From positions 2,294,001 to 2,358,000 of the forward strand of contig OZ257137.1 in the NCBI GenBank assembly GCA_965279115.1: 64,000 nt of DNA, in the 5' to 3' direction. A program made the translations under genes and the position numbers. The notes beneath the pieces were generated by a model. The model saw only the letters and a program-made list of their open reading frames with translations. It was not told where the DNA came from and did not search any database. This document shows, in pieces, positions 10,300 through 21,468 of this stretch. The DNA is from JAEUOS01 sp965279115. GTDB taxonomy: Bacteria; Pseudomonadota; Gammaproteobacteria; Burkholderiales; JAEUOS01. Within the stretch, counting starts at the first letter, position 1. Every line of letters begins with the position of its first letter.

Positions 10300-12594
10300 A
10301 TGACCCACACCCCCTTTGCCGGCCGGCGCGAAGATCGCCGACTCATCACTGGCGCTGGCCGCTACACGGCAGATGTCAACCTGCCAGGCCAGGTGCATGC
10401 TGCCTTCGTGCGGGCCGACCGCGCCCATGCCGGGATCCGCGCCATCGACACGGCCGCCGCGCGCGCCCACCCCGGTGTGCTGGCGGTCTATACCGCCGCC
10501 GATACCGGCGCGGACGAGTTCAAGGCGCCGGGCGTCCTGGTGGGCTATCCGGGACGCGGCGGCATGAAGGTGATCGTCCCGCCTTGGCTGCCGTTCGCGC
10601 GCGATCGCGCGCGCTACGTCGGTGAGGAAATTGCCGTGGTGTTGGCCGAGACTGCCGCTTGCGCGCAGGACGCGGCCGGGCTCATCGAAGTGGATTACGA
10701 GGATCTGCCCGCCGTCGCCCATCCGCAGGACGCGATCAAGCCGGATGCGCCGCAGGTGCATGCGGGCGTGCCCGGCAACCTGGTGTTTGACTACGAATAC
10801 GGCGACGAGGCCGCCACCGCCGCCGCTTTTGCTGCGGCGCCTCGCACGGTAAGCCTCAAGCTCGACAGCCAGCGCGTCGCGCCCTGCCCGATGGAACCAC
10901 GCGCCTGTGTCGTTGCGTATGACGGCCAGGCTTTCGATCTGCATGTACCCAACCAGGGCCAGGCGATGTTGCGCCCCGGGCTGTGCCACATGCTGGGCCT
11001 GGAGCCGGCACAGGTGCGCATCCATGCCCAGGACGTGGGCGGCGGCTTTGGCGCGCGCGCCGGCCCCTACATGGACATGGTCATCCTGATGTGGGCGGCG
11101 CGCAAGCTGGGGCGGCCGGTCAAGTGGATCGGCAGCCGTGCAGAACAACTGGCCACCGAGGCGCACGGCCGCGCGCTCACCATCGAAGCAGAGCTCGCGT
11201 TCGATGCCGACGGCCGCTTCCGCGCGTTTCGCATGCACTGGATCTGCGACCAGGGCGCCTACCTCACCGCCGCCGGCCCGCTCATCAACACCATGAACGG
11301 CAGCCTTACGTTAGGCGGCGCCTATGCCGTGACCACCGGCTACGGACGGCACCGCTGCGTGCTCAGCAACACCTGCCCCACCACTGCCTACCGCGGCGCC
11401 GGCCGGCCGGACATGGCCTATGCGGTGGAACGCCTGGTCGACGAAGCCGCGGTGCAGCTGGGCATGGACCGGGTGGCGATCCGGCGTCTCAACGCGATCC
11501 CGAAAGAGGCCATGCCGTTCAAGAACGCCGCCGGCGTGGCCTACGACTCGGGGGATTTCGCCGGCCTGCTTGACCGCGCGGTCGAGAGCGCGGACCTGCC
11601 AGGATTTGCCGCGCGCCGCGCACAATCGCAGGCCGCGGGCAAGCTGCGCGGCATGGGGCTGGCGCTGTTCCTCGAACCTTCCGGCGGCGGCGGCGCGCCG
11701 AAGGACCAGGTGGTCCTGCGTTTTCAACCCGACGGCACGCTCAAGCTGCACGCCATGACGCAAAGCCACGGCCAGGGCCATGAGACCGTGTTTCCCGAAC
11801 TGGTGGGCGCGACACTCGGCATTCCGCCCGAACAAATCGTGCTCGACACTGCGCACCCGTTGACCGCCAAGCTCATCGGCAACGGCGTGGTCGGCTCGCG
11901 CACCATGCAGCAGTTCGGCAGCGCGTTCAAGCTGGGGGCGCTGGACATCATCCGCAAAGGCACGGCCCTTGCGGCCAAGCGCCTGGAAGCTTCGCCGGAA
12001 GACATCGAATTCGCCGACGGCATGTATTGCGTCAAGGGCACCGACGTGGGGGTTTCCATGGCCGACCTGATCACCGAAGTGCGCGAACAGTCGCCCCATC
12101 CGCTCGATGCCGACGCCGAAGTGCCGCTCTCGCGCGCCTTTCCCAGCGGCGTGCATGTGGCCGAGGTGGAGATCGACCCCGACACCGGCCACAGCACCAT
12201 AGCCCGCTACCTTGCCGTCGATGACTGCGGCACCATCCTCAACCACACGCTGGTGGAAGGCCAGGTGCACGGCGGCCTGGCGCAGGGTGCGGGGCAGGTG
12301 TTCGGCGAGCACGGCGTGTACGACCGCGAGAGCGGCCAGTGGCTGACCGGCAGCTTCATGGACTACGTGATGCCGCGCGCCGGCTTCCTGCCCAAGGTCG
12401 AAGCGATCGAATGCTGCACCCCGAGCCCAACCAACTTCATCGGCGCCAAGGGTACCGGCGAAGCCGGCACCACCGGCGCGCTGCCCACCCTGATGAATGC
12501 GATGGTCGACGCATTGCGGCCGCTGGGCATCTCCCACCTGGACATGCCGGCGACGCCGGCGCGGGTGTGGCAGGCCTTGCGCGCTGCCCGTTAA
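10300..12594 (+). CDS. Xanthine dehydrogenase family molybdopterin-binding subunit
   Basis: This 764-residue protein is the large, molybdenum-cofactor-bearing subunit of the xanthine oxidase / aldehyde dehydrogenase / CO dehydrogenase-like family. It shows the N-terminal hammerhead domain (residues about 1-120), GGGFGARAG, the AYRGAGRPDMAY cofactor loop, GQGHETVFPELVG, and the C-terminal GTGEAGTTGALPTLMNA holding the catalytic glutamate. Such subunits hydroxylate aromatic heterocycles or aldehydes in the cytoplasm and normally need a 2Fe-2S subunit and usually a FAD subunit; neither gene is adjacent. SlyD follows 46 bases downstream. The substrate is unknown. Confidence 0.92.
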   Translation: MTHTPFAGRREDRRLITGAGRYTADVNLPGQVHAAFVRADRAHAGIRAIDTAAARAHPGVLAVYTAADTGADEFKAPGVLVGYPGRGGMKVIVPPWLPFARDRARYVGEEIAVVLAETAACAQDAAGLIEVDYEDLPAVAHPQDAIKPDAPQVHAGVPGNLVFDYEYGDEAATAAAFAAAPRTVSLKLDSQRVAPCPMEPRACVVAYDGQAFDLHVPNQGQAMLRPGLCHMLGLEPAQVRIHAQDVGGGFGARAGPYMDMVILMWAARKLGRPVKWIGSRAEQLATEAHGRALTIEAELAFDADGRFRAFRMHWICDQGAYLTAAGPLINTMNGSLTLGGAYAVTTGYGRHRCVLSNTCPTTAYRGAGRPDMAYAVERLVDEAAVQLGMDRVAIRRLNAIPKEAMPFKNAAGVAYDSGDFAGLLDRAVESADLPGFAARRAQSQAAGKLRGMGLALFLEPSGGGGAPKDQVVLRFQPDGTLKLHAMTQSHGQGHETVFPELVGATLGIPPEQIVLDTAHPLTAKLIGNGVVGSRTMQQFGSAFKLGALDIIRKGTALAAKRLEASPEDIEFADGMYCVKGTDVGVSMADLITEVREQSPHPLDADAEVPLSRAFPSGVHVAEVEIDPDTGHSTIARYLAVDDCGTILNHTLVEGQVHGGLAQGAGQVFGEHGVYDRESGQWLTGSFMDYVMPRAGFLPKVEAIECCTPSPTNFIGAKGTGEAGTTGALPTLMNAMVDALRPLGISHLDMPATPARVWQALRAAR

Positions 12595-12640
12595 CCAGTC
12601 AGCCGCACTCCCCATTCAACCGATTGCAACGAAACTCAGC

Positions 12641-13111
12641 ATGAACATTACCAAAGACACCGCCGTCACCCTGAAATACACGCTCACCGATGCCAAGGGC
12701 AAGCCGCGCGACAATGACACCACCGCCTACCTGCATGGCGGCTATGAAAACCTGTTCCCCAAGGTCGAAGAGGCGCTCGAAGGCCAGACCGTCGGCTACT
12801 CCGTCACGGTGGACTTAAGCGTGGAAGAAGCCTTCGGCCCGCGCGATGAAAGCCTGGTGCGCACCATTCCCAAAGCCGAGTTCCCACCCGGCGTGAAGGT
12901 GGGCGGCACGCTCGAAGGCGTCAACGATCGTGGCGAACCCGCCGCGTTCACGGTGGTCAAGATCAAGGGGCCGGTGGTGCACCTGGACGGCAACCATCCG
13001 CTGGCGGGCGAGGCGCTGCGCTTCGCGTGCAAGGTGATGGCCGTGCGCCAGGCCACCAGCGAGGAGATCACCCATGGGCATGTCCATGGGGATCATGGGC
13101 ATCATCACTGA
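12641..13111 (+). CDS. slyD: FKBP-type peptidyl-prolyl isomerase, SlyD family
   Basis: This 156-residue cytosolic folding factor has the SlyD layout: a split FKBP domain (KYTLTDAKGK at the front; FTVVKIKG, LDGNHPLAG and LRFACKVMAVR at the back) with the chaperone IF insert between (about residues 70-125, around EEAFGPRDESLV). The C-terminus is histidine-rich (HGHVHGDHGHHH), a metal-binding tail that in E. coli handles nickel. The tail is much shorter than in E. coli SlyD. The start is the ATG giving MNITKDTAV. The gene is followed by a clear hairpin terminator shared with the convergent cytochrome gene. Confidence 0.93.
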   Translation: MNITKDTAVTLKYTLTDAKGKPRDNDTTAYLHGGYENLFPKVEEALEGQTVGYSVTVDLSVEEAFGPRDESLVRTIPKAEFPPGVKVGGTLEGVNDRGEPAAFTVVKIKGPVVHLDGNHPLAGEALRFACKVMAVRQATSEEITHGHVHGDHGHHH

Positions 13112-13117
13112 ATGACA

Positions 13118-13141
13118 AAACGGCGCCCTCGGGCGCCGTTT
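13118..13141. terminator. Bidirectional intrinsic terminator between slyD and the cytochrome gene
   Basis: A near-perfect inverted repeat: AAACGGCGCCC pairs with GGGCGCCGTTT across a two-base centre, giving a GC-rich stem flanked by A-rich sequence on the left and TTTGTTTA on the right. It starts seven bases after the slyD stop and lies 23 bases beyond the end of the convergent cytochrome gene, so it can stop transcription from both sides. Confidence 0.85.
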
Positions 13142-13163
13142 GTTTACGGACTCGGCTGGCGAC

Positions 13164-14012
13164 TCAACGCTTTTTCGCAACCTCGGTCAGCGCCTTGATG
13201 GAGAACAGGAAACTGTCCTTGTCCAGCGGCTTGTGACACGCAAGGCATTCCGCCTGGTTGGCGGGGCGCAATGTGCGCTCCGGCGAATAGGCCGCGTAGT
13301 GCCAGTCTTCGTTGCGGATGTTCTCCGGAATCTCCTTGCCCCAGCCGGCGCCGCGCTCCATCACCGTGTAGGCCACGAACTTCTCGGCAACAAAGAAGCC
13401 ATCGCTGCCGGTGACGGGTTTGCCGTCCGGGCCCATCCTGGCCGCATGCTGTTCCAGCACCAGGAGCGAGCCGTCCGGCAGCGATTTGCCTTCGCGCGCG
13501 GCACGCACGGCGACGTCGTTGGCGTACAGGTAACGCACCTGGTTGATGTCCGGCCGGTTGACCGTCTGGTACATCGTGAAAGTGGTCTTGTAGTTGGCGG
13601 GCAGCGTGGCGTTGGTCTTGGCCAGCGCGGGCAGGAAAGTCGACTTGGTCGACGCGACGGTTGCGCCGGGCAGTGACGAGAAGTACGCCGCCACGTTGGA
13701 GATTTCCTGTGGACTCAACTGGCCCGCAACCGCGTTCATCACCGCGTTGCGCCTCGCACCGCTCTTGAGCGCGCGCAACTGGCCTTCAAGATAGGCCGCC
13801 TTCTGCCCCGCCAGGTTGGGAATGGTATCGGTCACGCTCACCCCGTTGGCGCCATGGCAGGCGGCACACGCGGCTTCCGCCTTGGCCCGCCCGGCGGTGG
13901 CGTCGGCTTGCGCACGCGCCAGGGTGGGCAGAAGCAGGGCAGTCGCCAAGCTCACAGCCAATAGTTGCGGAAGTGCCTTTCCGGCGCCATTCAAGCGTGG
14001 TTCAAAACGCAT
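13164..14012 (-). CDS. Class I cytochrome c fused to a cytochrome P460-like domain
   Basis: A periplasmic protein of 282 residues. A signal peptide ends LARAQA (about residue 36). The first heme site, C49xxC52H53 in CAACHG, lies in a class I cytochrome c domain (about 40-117, with SPQEISNVAAYFSSLPG as its last helix). A second domain (about 130-282) resembles cytochrome P460, with YANDVAV, DGSLLVLEQ and a distal heme site C256xxC259H260 in CLACHKPLDKDSF. P460 proteins carry a lysine-cross-linked heme and in some bacteria oxidise hydroxylamine or detoxify NO; many homologues are uncharacterised. I start at the ATG preceded by GAGGAGGAAG. No cytochrome-maturation genes are nearby. Confidence 0.85.
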   Translation of the reverse strand: MRFEPRLNGAGKALPQLLAVSLATALLLPTLARAQADATAGRAKAEAACAACHGANGVSVTDTIPNLAGQKAAYLEGQLRALKSGARRNAVMNAVAGQLSPQEISNVAAYFSSLPGATVASTKSTFLPALAKTNATLPANYKTTFTMYQTVNRPDINQVRYLYANDVAVRAAREGKSLPDGSLLVLEQHAARMGPDGKPVTGSDGFFVAEKFVAYTVMERGAGWGKEIPENIRNEDWHYAAYSPERTLRPANQAECLACHKPLDKDSFLFSIKALTEVAKKR

Positions 14013-14113
14013 GCTTCCTCCTCGATGTGGTGATCGGCCCGATGCCGACACTTGCAATACGCAAACGCACGGAATCCGGATTCATTCCGGAGGTTACAGG
14101 GAATCAGGCAAGC

Positions 14114-17836
<3,723 letters not shown>

Positions 17837-17846
17837 AAGATCACCC

Positions 17847-17884
17847 AAAAAACAAAACCCGCTTCAAGGAACACTGAAGCGGGT
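17847..17884 (-). terminator. Intrinsic terminator inside the metH leader
   Basis: A 10-bp stem (ACCCGCTTCA/TGAAGCGGGT) with an 8-nt loop is followed in the metH direction by a U-rich run UUUGUUUUUU. The U-run ends ten bases before the metH ATG. No promoter can fit between them, so metH transcripts must read through this hairpin: it is a gate on metH and not just the end of the gene upstream. Confidence 0.8.
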
Positions 17885-17939
17885 CGGAGGAACCTGCCGG
17901 AATAGACGTGCGCCGCAAGGCGAAGCCTCATTCCGGCAA

Positions 17940-17968
17940 GTTAGGGCGTCACTGCGTGACGCCCTAAC
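17940..17968 (-). repeat. Perfect 13-bp inverted repeat in the metH leader
   Basis: GTTAGGGCGTCAC and GTGACGCCCTAAC are exact reverse complements separated by TGC. In RNA this is a very stable hairpin upstream of the terminator. It has no U-run, so it is more likely a structural element of the leader than a terminator of the preceding membrane-protein gene. Confidence 0.8.
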
Positions 17969-18052
17969 CGCTTTAGCTGTATTTCTTGAGAGTCTTAACG
18001 ACTCCCGCGCCCGCAAGCTGATGCTCAAATCGGCGCTTGTCTCTGTTTCACA

Positions 18053-18081
18053 AATATACGCTATTTTTCCCTAAAAAACAA
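18053..18081 (-). promoter_or_regulatory. Predicted metH promoter
   Basis: Reading toward metH, TTGTTT and TATATT are separated by exactly 17 bases, a reasonable sigma-70 promoter. It overlaps the last codons of the upstream VTT gene and would start transcription near 18046, giving the structured leader. Prediction from sequence only. Confidence 0.5.
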
Positions 18082-18729
18082 CCACTTAAGAACAAGAGGC
18101 AGCACCCCGACCAGGGCGAAAGACAGCACCACCGGCCCCGATAGCACATCTTCGATGCGATCGATGCGGTTCAACATGGTGCCGGCATTGACCCACATGA
18201 AGCTGTTGGCCACCATGCCCAGGGTGCTGGCGAGAACGAAGGTGCGCAAGGGCATGGCGGTCAAACCCATGATCGGGTTGACCAGAAAGAAGGGCACCAC
18301 GATGATCAGGCGCAGGGTAAATAGGTAAAAACCTCCATCGCGCGTCACACCGCGATCGATGACGGCAAACATCCCTGCGAAGCGCGAATGGGCCCAATCG
18401 CGCAGCAAATAACGGGCGACCAGAAATGCCACGGTCGCGCCAGCCACCGCAGACATGGTGGCCATCGCCGTGCCCATCCAGTGCCCGAACACCATGCCGC
18501 CAGCCATGGCCAGTGGACCGACCCCCGGCAGGCACAGGGCGGCCCAGAGGGCAAAAAATGCCATATAGGTCAGGGCAGTCACCATCATGTTGTCGCGGCA
18601 AAAGGTGACTAGCGCGTCGCGGTTGTCCTTGAGCCAACCGAGCGTCAACCAGTCCGAAGCCCAGACGAACAACCCCACTCCAGCGAGCCCGAGCAAGGCC
18701 AGCAGGATCAATGTGCGGCGTGGCACCAC
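18061..18729 (-). CDS. TVP38/TMEM64 (VTT domain) membrane protein
   Basis: This 222-residue inner-membrane protein has about five to six hydrophobic segments and the VTT/DedA-like core: LCLPGVGPLAMAGGMVFG, a Gly/Ala-rich re-entrant stretch (GATVAFLVARYLLRDW), FYLFTLRLIIVVPFFLVNPIMGLTAM, and a final membrane helix around LSFALVGVLPLVLKW. The family includes bacterial YdjX/YdjZ and eukaryotic TMEM41/VMP1 lipid scramblases; the bacterial members' substrates are unproved. The promoter for metH appears to lie inside its 3' end. It is six bases downstream of a DUF2237 gene and may be co-transcribed with it. Confidence 0.88.
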   Translation of the reverse strand: MVPRRTLILLALLGLAGVGLFVWASDWLTLGWLKDNRDALVTFCRDNMMVTALTYMAFFALWAALCLPGVGPLAMAGGMVFGHWMGTAMATMSAVAGATVAFLVARYLLRDWAHSRFAGMFAVIDRGVTRDGGFYLFTLRLIIVVPFFLVNPIMGLTAMPLRTFVLASTLGMVANSFMWVNAGTMLNRIDRIEDVLSGPVVLSFALVGVLPLVLKWLFFREK

Positions 18730-18735
18730 CCGACC

Positions 18736-19104
18736 TCAGGCCGGCACGTAGGCGTAGCGCTTCAAGACATCCAGCCCAACAAAATCGAGCAGCCGCGCGT
18801 GGGTGGATTCCAGCACCACCGGCGGCGCGACCCCGGCGTCAAGCGCCTCAAGCCAGCGGGTGGCGCAAAGACACCAGCGGTCGCCCGCCTTCAGCCCCGC
18901 AAAGCGGTACTCCGGGCGCGGTGTGACAAGGTCATTGCCGCGCTCACGCGAAAAATCAAGAAACTCGACCGTGACCTTGGTGCACACCACATGGGTACCG
19001 AGGTCATCATCACCGGTGCGGCAGCAGCCGTCGCGGAAAAAGCCCGTCAGCGGCGCATACGAGCAGGCCAGGAGCGGGCCACCGAGGACATTCTTGTCAG
19101 TCAT
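18736..19104 (-). CDS. DUF2237 family protein
   Basis: This 122-residue cytosolic protein matches the DUF2237 family closely: NVLGGPLLACS, PLTGFFRDGCCRTGDDDLGTH, EFLDFSRERGNDLVTPRPEY, GLKAGDRWCLCATRWLEAL, and a C-terminal VLESTHARLLDFV. Conserved cysteines (two in DGCC, two in WCLC) suggest metal binding or redox chemistry, but the function is unknown. I start at the ATG giving MTDKNVLGG, which matches the family's N-terminus; an in-frame ATG 42 bases upstream has no support. Confidence 0.88.
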   Translation of the reverse strand: MTDKNVLGGPLLACSYAPLTGFFRDGCCRTGDDDLGTHVVCTKVTVEFLDFSRERGNDLVTPRPEYRFAGLKAGDRWCLCATRWLEALDAGVAPPVVLESTHARLLDFVGLDVLKRYAYVPA

Positions 19105-19169
19105 GAAACCACCGTTTGCAGGCCAGGTCGCGATTGTAAGTCGCATCCCGTCCGCAAACGTGAAATGCC

Positions 19170-20276
19170 TCAGGAGTCAAACAGGATCACGCCGCGCGCA
19201 TTCTTGCCGGCTTCAAGATCGGCAAACGCCTGCGGCGCCTCGTCGATGGTGTAGGTACGCGTCACCAGTTCGTCGAGCTTGACCTTGCCCGACTTGTACA
19301 GGCCGAGGATGCGCGGCGCATCCTCGCGCGGGCGTGCCGAGCCGAAGTAGCTGCCGGTGATGGTCTTTTCCTCGAAGGTGATGCTGGCGGTGCGGAAGGT
19401 GGTCATGTCCTTGGGGCGCGCCACACCGACCACGATGGCCTTGCCACCCTTGCGCAGCGCGCCGTATGCCGCCGCCACAAGTTCGCCGGAGCCGACGCAT
19501 TCGAAGGCATGGTCCGCGCCACCGCCGGTGAGCTTCTTGAGCGTCTTGACGATGTTCTCGTCGCCCTTTGAATTGACCACGTGGGTCGCGCCCATCAGCC
19601 TGGCCAGGTCCAGCTTGAAGTCGTCGATGTCCACCGCCACCACCATGCCGGCACCCGATACCGCCGCGCCCTGGATGGCGGAAAGGCCGACCCCGCCGCA
19701 GCCGAACACCACCACGATACTGCCGGGCTCCACCCGTGCCGTGTTGGTGGCGGCGCAAAAGCCCGTCATCACGCCACAACCGACCAGTGCTGCCTGCTTG
19801 AGGGGCGCATCCTGCGGGATGCGGATGATGCTGCGGGTGGAAACGGTGGCGTACTCGGCCATCACGCCCACGCCGGAAAAGATGTTGAGCGGGTTGCCGG
19901 CGGCATCCGAGGTGCGCAGGTCGCCGGTGGGCAGGGTGTAGAGGGTCTTGGCGCCCACATCGCACAGGGCAGGCCGGCCGATGGTGCAGTAGTGGCACAC
20001 GCCGCACATGGTCACGAAGGACGAGAGCACATGGTCGCCGACGGCGAAATCGGTCACACCGGGGCCCACCTCGACGATGCTACCGGCGCCTTCATGGCCA
20101 AGGATCAGCGGCGGCGGAAAGGGGATGGTGCCGTTGGTGGCGGACAGGTCGCTATGGCATACGCCGCAAGCGGCCAGCTTGACCATGACCTCGCCGGCAC
20201 GCGGCGGGGCAACCTCGATTTCCTCGACGACGACCGGTTTGTTGACTTCGCGGCTGATGACGGCCTTGGCGCGCAT
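19170..20276 (-). CDS. Zinc-dependent alcohol dehydrogenase, class III-like
   Basis: This 368-residue NAD(P)-dependent enzyme is of the medium-chain type. Catalytic zinc ligands are Cys40 (CGVCHSD) and His61-Glu62 (GHEGAG); the structural zinc loop has Cys91, Cys94, Cys97 and Cys105. The Rossmann motif is VVVFGCGGVGLSAIQG (about residues 190-205). The C-terminal half includes GSYFGSARPREDAPR, as in the formaldehyde-dehydrogenase/aryl-alcohol branch. The start is the ATG giving MRAKAVISR with AGGGAGAAAG upstream; the frame stays open another 500 bases over the divergent enolase-family gene, but that part is not coding. The substrate is not determined. Confidence 0.93.
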   Translation of the reverse strand: MRAKAVISREVNKPVVVEEIEVAPPRAGEVMVKLAACGVCHSDLSATNGTIPFPPPLILGHEGAGSIVEVGPGVTDFAVGDHVLSSFVTMCGVCHYCTIGRPALCDVGAKTLYTLPTGDLRTSDAAGNPLNIFSGVGVMAEYATVSTRSIIRIPQDAPLKQAALVGCGVMTGFCAATNTARVEPGSIVVVFGCGGVGLSAIQGAAVSGAGMVVAVDIDDFKLDLARLMGATHVVNSKGDENIVKTLKKLTGGGADHAFECVGSGELVAAAYGALRKGGKAIVVGVARPKDMTTFRTASITFEEKTITGSYFGSARPREDAPRILGLYKSGKVKLDELVTRTYTIDEAPQAFADLEAGKNARGVILFDS

Positions 20277-20385
20277 TGCTTTCTCCCTGTTGTTGAACCG
20301 ACGATTCTGCCAGATCGTGCGCCGGCGCAGCCGAAAGCGGTAAGCTTTGCGGCGCTGGCATGATTCGACATGAAAGGCCTGCCGC

Positions 20386-21468
20386 ATGACTTCCACAATC
20401 GCTTCGCTCAAGGCGCGCGCCGTGCTGGTGCCGATGACCCGCCCACTGCAAACCAGCACCGGCTCGATCACCCGCGTGCCCTTCGTGCTGGTGGACCTGG
20501 TTACCAGCGCCGGCGCGACCGGCCGCGGGTATCTCTTTTGCATCACCCCGCTTGCGCTCAAGGCCACGGTGGCCATGCTCGACGACCTCGCCTCGCTGGT
20601 GGTGGGCCAGCCGCTGGCGCCTTGCGACATCGCGCAAATGCTGGACCGCCGCTTCACCCTGCTGGGCAACACCGGCATCCTCAGCATGGCGATCGCCGGC
20701 ATCGACATTGCCGCCTGGGACGCGCTGTCCATCGAAGCCGGCATGCCGCTAGTCAAGGCGCTGGGCGGCACGCTGCGGCCGGTCAAGGCCTACAACAGCT
20801 GCGGCCTGGGACTGATGGGCCCGCAAAAGGTGGCGCACGAAGCGGCGGAATTGCTCGCAGGTGGTTTCTCCGCCATCAAGCTGCGCCTGGGCTACGCCAC
20901 CCTGGCCGAGGACATCGCCGCCGTGCATGCGGTCAAGGGTGCGGTGCCATCCGAGGTGCTGGTGATGAGCGATTACAACCAGGCCCTGGACGCCACCGAG
21001 GCGATCCGCCGCGGCGATGCGCTCGACGACCTGGGCCTGGCGTGGATCGAGGAGCCGATTGACGCCGCCGACCACGCCGGCAACGCGCGCGTCGCCGCCG
21101 CGCTGAGAACGCCGGTGCAGATCGGCGAGAACTACTGGGGCCCGCGCGACATGGGCCGCGCCATCGCCGCGCAGGCCAGCGACTACGTGATGCCCGACCT
21201 GATGCGCATTGGCGGGGTCACCGGCTGGATGCGCGCGGCAGCGCTGGCGCAATCCGCCGGGCTGCCGATGTCATCGCACCTGTTCTCCGAGTTCAGCGCG
21301 CACCTGATGTGCGTGACCCCCACGGCGCACTGGCTGGAATACGTCGACTGGGCCAACCCGGTGCTGAAAAGCCCGCTGGAAATCCGCGGCGGCCATGCCA
21401 TCCTGCGCGACATGCCGGGCGCCGGCATCGAATGGGACGAGGCGGCGGTGGCGAAGTACGCGTTCTAG
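20386..21468 (+). CDS. Mandelate racemase / muconate-lactonizing enzyme family protein
   Basis: A 360-residue member of the enolase superfamily. The N-terminal capping domain (1-125) is followed by a (beta/alpha)7-beta barrel with SAIKLRLGY (the KxR general-base position), metal ligands in VMSDYNQ, IEEPID and IGENYW, and the His of MSSHLFSEFSAH paired with the Asp of VMPDLMRIGG. This set is the mandelate-racemase-type dyad, so abstraction of an alpha proton from a carboxylate is expected (racemisation or dehydration of a hydroxy acid). It diverges from the alcohol dehydrogenase with 109 bases between and ends overlapping the histidine kinase gene by four bases, tail to tail. Confidence 0.9.
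   Translation: MTSTIASLKARAVLVPMTRPLQTSTGSITRVPFVLVDLVTSAGATGRGYLFCITPLALKATVAMLDDLASLVVGQPLAPCDIAQMLDRRFTLLGNTGILSMAIAGIDIAAWDALSIEAGMPLVKALGGTLRPVKAYNSCGLGLMGPQKVAHEAAELLAGGFSAIKLRLGYATLAEDIAAVHAVKGAVPSEVLVMSDYNQALDATEAIRRGDALDDLGLAWIEEPIDAADHAGNARVAAALRTPVQIGENYWGPRDMGRAIAAQASDYVMPDLMRIGGVTGWMRAAALAQSAGLPMSSHLFSEFSAHLMCVTPTAHWLEYVDWANPVLKSPLEIRGGHAILRDMPGAGIEWDEAAVAKYAF

Larger units (their letters stand above)
17837..18046 (-). promoter_or_regulatory. Structured metH 5' leader, candidate riboswitch or attenuator
   Basis: About 210 bases of untranslated leader predicted between a metH promoter and the metH start. In transcript order it folds as follows. First, a small GAGTC/GACTC hairpin (about 17991-18005). 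Second, a perfect 13-bp hairpin with a 3-nt loop (17940-17968). Third, a 9-bp stem TGCCGGAAT/ATTCCGGCA enclosing a branched 26-nt interior (17895-17938). Last, an intrinsic terminator (17847-17884) followed at once by the RBS-like GGGTGA and the ATG. I looked for the SAH-riboswitch core (GAGG-GCGYUGC), a cobalamin B12 box and a full SAM-II fold and did not find them. It is therefore an unassigned regulatory leader. Confidence 0.6.

Noticed and set aside
17847..17884. Hairpin plus U-run as the plain terminator of the upstream VTT gene
   Set aside because: It lies 177 bases past that gene and ten bases before the metH start, leaving no space for a metH promoter behind it.
17837..18046. metH leader as a known SAH, cobalamin or SAM-II riboswitch
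   Set aside because: No SAH core and no B12 box. An AGCTAAA (17972-17978 region) resembles the 3' motif of SAM-II, but the required pseudoknot partner and P1 stem are not present in the right arrangement.
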